The notes under the pieces are model-generated. The model was not told where the DNA came from and did no database searches. It was given only the letters and a program-made list of their open reading frames with translations. A stretch of DNA of 64,000 nt from Paraspadella gotoi (lineage: Eukaryota > Chaetognatha): positions 14,658,682-14,722,681 of the forward strand of contig CM119264.1 of assembly GCA_051294375.1 (NCBI GenBank). Reading direction: 5' to 3'. Below are positions 60,801 to 64,000 of this stretch, piece by piece. Position 1 is the first letter of the stretch. The number at the start of each line of letters is the position of its first letter. A program made the position numbers and the translations under genes.

Positions 60801-62685
60801 TTGTTTTCGTTGTCGTTTTCGATTTCACCCTTCACCTGAATACGTTGGCCGGAATCATGACGCCGTTTATAAGAAGCGAGAGTTGCCACCCTTGTGGCGT
60901 CGTCCCGATGAAGGCGACGATGGACATGGCGATCTTAAAGGCCGCCTCGCCAACGACGCTTCCGGTAGAGCGCTCTACCTGCGACATCACCACGGTGAAC
61001 AATTCCGTCAGATATCCTGAAAATCCGGAGTGAATTTGAGATCATTTGATTCCAGGCAAATCGTATAAGGAATATTAAAGAATTAACCTATATCGTTTTG
61101 ATCGTACCACCCGGCGTCTAACGACAGCAGCTTTGCGAAAAGAACCAATTTTAGTCTTTTAAATTGTCGAAATGTTGTTATGCGCATAAAAGCGTCCAAC
61201 AGCAAACAGAACAAGTGACCTAGTTGAGAAAACAATAATGTAACGTAATAATTTGATGTACCAATAAATCAGACTGTTTCGACTTTGCAGTACAAGTCTT
61301 CATCAACGCTTTTCAAGTTTAAACTTAAAAAGAGCTGATGAAGACTTGTACTGAAACGTCGAAACATGTCTGATTATTAATAAACACTCGTTGTTGATTA
61401 AAAAAATTTTTTTTTCTATCTAAGAGGAAAAGTTAAATATAGATTAAAGCCAACAACATTTCAGAAACTCCTTGATCTTAGCTTTTAGTAGATGGCAAAA
61501 ATTGCTGTCCAAAGTGACGGCAAAATGGCGTAATTACTATACTATACAATACCTTTGTGCCAGGTGTCAATTTTTTCTGGCGCAAAAATTGAAAGGTGAC
61601 TTTTAGTTTACTGTTTTTAAAACTGACCCAAATCCAAACGCTAAAGTCGTAGAGTAGAATAAATTTAGATTTGTAATCTGTTGGGTCTTGCCTTTTGGAT
61701 ATTTGTCAAAGAGGAAAAACTAGGGGAAAATCCAAATTATTAAATTATCCTGGCACTTTGGATCTGTTAATGACTCGGACGAATAAGAAGTACTTCAATA
61801 AATGGAAATAGATAAATGATACACCTATCAACTTGGTCGAACAATTATTTTTTCGCTAAACACATCAATGCTGTAGCTCAAGGCTCATTGCAGCTGAGCG
61901 CAGTTGCTAAAGGGTACCTTAAGAGTCATTCATTGAGAATGATTAAGGCCAATCATGATTGCAATGAATGAATTTGGTTCTTGAAACATTTTACATTGAT
62001 AAAATAACAGGTTCTATTACTTCAAATAAATTTTTTAACAAAAAGTTCAGAAAGAGTTTGAAAACCCGGTTATTCCATACCCAGATCAAAATCAAGGCCA
62101 AATAGTAAAAGTTCCACACTTTGTCTTTGTTCATGACGTAATTGAAATAAAAGTTAGAATCATTTTTCCTTCTTTGTTCACAAGTAAAATTGGCTTCGCT
62201 TTTGTTATTCATCACTTTCGTTATCTGTGGTAAAAAAAGTTTTCTTTTTCGTTTCTTGCTATTATTTTTGATAAAGGAGCAACGTGAACCCAGACGCCTC
62301 CTACCGAAAGATTGATGTCGCCCATGTAGTAAAACCAAAAGACGAGATAACTTCCGGCGATAATCGCAAACAAAAAACCCAAAAATGTCAAGAATCCGTC
62401 GATTCTCGTGGCGAAGTAAAGAAGCGTCTCGCGTCGTCGGTTGTGCTTTCTGGGTCTCGGGTGGGTTTCCTTCGGGGGAGGAGAGAGGGGGAGGAGAGAG
62501 AGAGAGTAGAGAGAGAGAGAGAGAGAGTCTGAAACTTCCTTTCATATTTGAGTTGCTCGTTGTAGTAAGGGAGTTCAATATTTCCATACGTTAAATATAT
62601 CGATGGTGCGTATTTCATTGATGTTGACGTCTCGATCGTAAGCCAACTCGTAGCCTCGTTCTTCGGTATTCGTGACCCTGGTGGG
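57862..62685 (-). CDS. ABCB/P-glycoprotein-type full ABC transporter, N-terminal half (TMD1-NBD1)
   Basis: Minus-strand exons recognised in order: 62685-62590 (N-terminal, tentative), about 62448-62305 (TM1, [20 protein letters not shown]), 62224-62081, 61219-61087, 61016-60836 ([20 protein letters not shown]), about 60590-60390 ([18 protein letters not shown]), about 60255-60140, 60105-59876, and the nucleotide-binding domain from 59800. NBD1 shows Walker [10 protein letters not shown] (59739-59713), signature SGGQKQR with Walker [10 protein letters not shown] (about 59205-59110), and the H-loop IAHRLSTIR (58245-58210). An acidic linker (SETDEEIDE) follows and stops abruptly at 57862, where the sequence switches to reversed spectrin exons. 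The family exports lipophilic compounds using ATP. A homopolymer insertion near 61136-61141 shifts the frame of one exon, and other shifts are present near 60430; sequencing errors are the likeliest cause. The C-terminal half is found, damaged, elsewhere in the window. Confidence 0.78.
58504..58600. mobile_element. Near-perfect palindromic MITE-like hairpin
   Basis: GGAATTATTTATTGTTTGCC and AATACAACGATTTTTATTAT run into their own reverse complement with a tiny centre, giving arms of about 45 bases. It lies in an ABC intron and is repeated with changes at 48598-48694 in the sister copy. Confidence 0.65.
61271..61306 (-). ncRNA. Hammerhead-ribozyme-like motif (copy f, core substitution)
   Basis: On the minus strand TTGATGA replaces CTGATGA, then A, stem II GACTT / AAGTC with loop GTACTGCA, then GAAACAGTCTG. 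The C-to-T change hits a conserved core base, so activity is doubtful. It faces copy g head-to-head. Confidence 0.45.
61335..61370 (+). ncRNA. Hammerhead-ribozyme-like motif (copy g)
   Basis: CTGATGA, an A, short stem II GAC / GTC closing a larger loop, then GAAACATGTC followed by TGATTATTAATAAA. It is 29 bases from minus-strand copy f, so the two form an inverted pair within an intron-like stretch of the ABC transporter gene. Confidence 0.55.
62478..62528 (+). repeat. (GA)n microsatellite
   Basis: Short GA tract beside the TM1 exon of the ABC transporter; it forms the pyrimidine tract upstream of that exon's acceptor on the minus strand. Confidence 0.9.
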
Positions 62686-63049
62686 CTGAGAGATAACATA
62701 GACTAATCTATAATCTATTGATCGCTGTTGCGCAAATTCTTTCAAATGTTCACCCTCGAAAACAAGGTAGCGGGAGAGGACTTCATGTCGAGTACGATCA
62801 AGAAGCTTGAATTCAACGTTTTATTAGAGATGAGATTGAGTCGTCAAAAATGTCAACGGCACCGGCTTAAAGTTAAAAAAAAAATTATTTGTCAGTTGAT
62901 GATAGAGGCCAGGAAAATCAATCATTAATATTTATTTTGTCTTCCTTTTGTTCCATGACTTTCACCACCTCATCGCTCTCTCTAAGTTTCTCTCATCATT
63001 ATGGTCTAATTATCATCCTCACCAATGCTTTCATTCCTCCTCTTTTCAG

Positions 63050-63395
63050 GACCTCCGCACGGAGTTGTTGAGCCGTCGTCGAGAAAAGATCGACGTCGTC
63101 GACGATCGACTGCGTAGTCTGCGTCTCGTGGCGCCGGAAGAGAGCGCCGGCGACAAATCAGCGCCGGTCGAGGCTTTGAGGAACCGATTCCAGGCGGCTC
63201 TGTCCGGCGTTCAGTCAGCAATAGCAACGTTGGAACGGGGTACTGCTCAATCTTATTATTTAAGATTATTCTGTGGCTCGCTAAAATACTATAGAGTAAA
63301 GAAAAATCTTAATCGGAATTTTTACAAAAAAATATTTTAATTAAAGTCGCAGAAGGACTGTTGGTGACTGATGGAGAAAAAGAGCAGAAAAAGTG

Positions 63396-63466
<71 letters not shown>

Positions 63467-64000
63467 AGAGAGAGAGAGAGAAGATTTAAATTTAAAGATT
63501 TAAATTTCGCCTAATCCACCCTTCTAGACGCTTCTCGCTCGGGCGCGACTACGACTCCGCCTATGAAGACGCCGTGTCTTGGTTGGAGACGATGAACCGG
63601 AAGTTGACGACGAATCGCGACGCGAAGGGAAGCCTCGTCTCGGTGACGGAGAGATTGAGGAATCTCCAGGATCTCCATCGCGGCGTCGTCCAAGGGCGGG
63701 AGAAGTTTGACCGGTTGAGTTAAGTTATCGAAGACTTTGAAGAGTTGAACTGTTTGCTGCCATAAACTGATTTAGCTGATTTTAATAAATTTCAATTAAA
63801 AGTGATTAAATGTCGCGGAGAAGATTCAAATTGACAATTATCTTTCCAGCGTTTTTGCTTTGGGTGAAACCGTTCGGTCCCCGACGACTTCTGCACGGGA
63901 AGTCGTTCGTCAACAACTCGGGACGCTGAAGAGAGAGTGGGACAAACTCGTTGCTAATGTCACTTCCGCGTCATCGGGTCTCGAAGCCTGTTTAGAGAAG
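63050..64000 (+). CDS. Giant spectrin-repeat protein (nesprin-like), exons 63-66 (runs off the window)
   Basis: Exons 63050-63239, a proposed 46-base microexon 63347-63392, 63528-63718, and 63850 to the window edge. Exon 63 ends with one base; the microexon begins with two bases (TC GCA GAA) and ends with AA, which the A at 63528 completes, giving a continuous frame into GRDYDSAYEDAVSWLETMNR, a spectrin helix with Trp. The junction from 63718 to 63850 does not keep phase with a GT donor, although the last exon has a clear repeat helix (QQLGTLKREWDKLVANVTS). A base error or an unseen donor is likely. The gene is open at the right edge. Confidence 0.72.
63393..63482 (+). repeat. (GA)n microsatellite directly at a splice donor
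   Basis: The proposed donor of the microexon (AA|GTGGAGAGAG) is the first part of this 90-base GA tract, which occupies most of the intron. Confidence 0.9.

Noticed and set aside
43180-62685. Two separate ABC transporter genes, one on each strand
   Set aside because: Copies match in introns, microsatellites and repeats and are split at the same linker exon, so duplication or misassembly of one gene fits better than two independent genes.

Overview
The window is animal nuclear DNA, probably from an arthropod-like invertebrate (a crustacean is my guess, not shown). Protein-coding genes are split into many short exons by GT-AG introns, often 40-100 bases long. Exons are GC-rich, introns AT-rich, and introns carry long GA and AAAG microsatellites. 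There are no operons or bacterial signals. Seven runs of N interrupt the sequence.

The backbone is one giant plus-strand gene for a spectrin-repeat protein, most likely a nesprin (SYNE/MSP-300 type). I trace 66 exons from base 85 to the right edge, about 10 kb of coding sequence (about 3,300 residues), open at both ends. Reading phase is kept across nearly every junction, including the large introns. No calponin-homology, SH3, PH or KASH domain lies in the window, so the exact family member is uncertain.

Other genes sit inside its large introns. At 11111-12561 (minus) is a compact, complete EXD1/Egalitarian-type 3'-5' exonuclease gene. At 20433-24148 (plus) is a FAM234-like single-pass FG-GAP protein. 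At 29242-31697 (minus) is a complete G3BP/Rasputin stress-granule protein with NTF2, RRM and RGG regions. At 43-62.7 kb (minus) is an ABCB/P-glycoprotein-type full ABC transporter. The first three reconstruct in phase from start to stop.

The ABC region is not a simple locus. The sequence reads A (41.2-47.8 kb), B (47.8-51.6 kb), inverted A (51.9-57.84 kb), then B again (57.86-60.5 kb and on). Coding segments in the copies carry many small indels relative to each other. This looks like a collapsed or mis-joined diploid assembly, possibly around a real inversion. The better N-terminal half (TMD1-NBD1) is at 57.86-62.7 kb; the C-terminal half (TMD2-NBD2) is present twice, damaged. The inverted A arm also carries a reversed copy of spectrin exons 57-62.

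Introns hold several repeat families: MITE-like inverted-repeat elements, foldback elements containing degenerate telomere-like TTAGGG motifs, a dispersed non-coding family, and a SINE-like tandem pair. The most interesting is a family of hammerhead-ribozyme-like motifs at 12.3, 25.2, 25.5, 33.1, 36.0 and 61.3 kb. They share the CTGATGA and GAAAC cores, and their stem II differs between copies by compensatory changes. Such motifs are known from Penelope-like elements and retrozymes.
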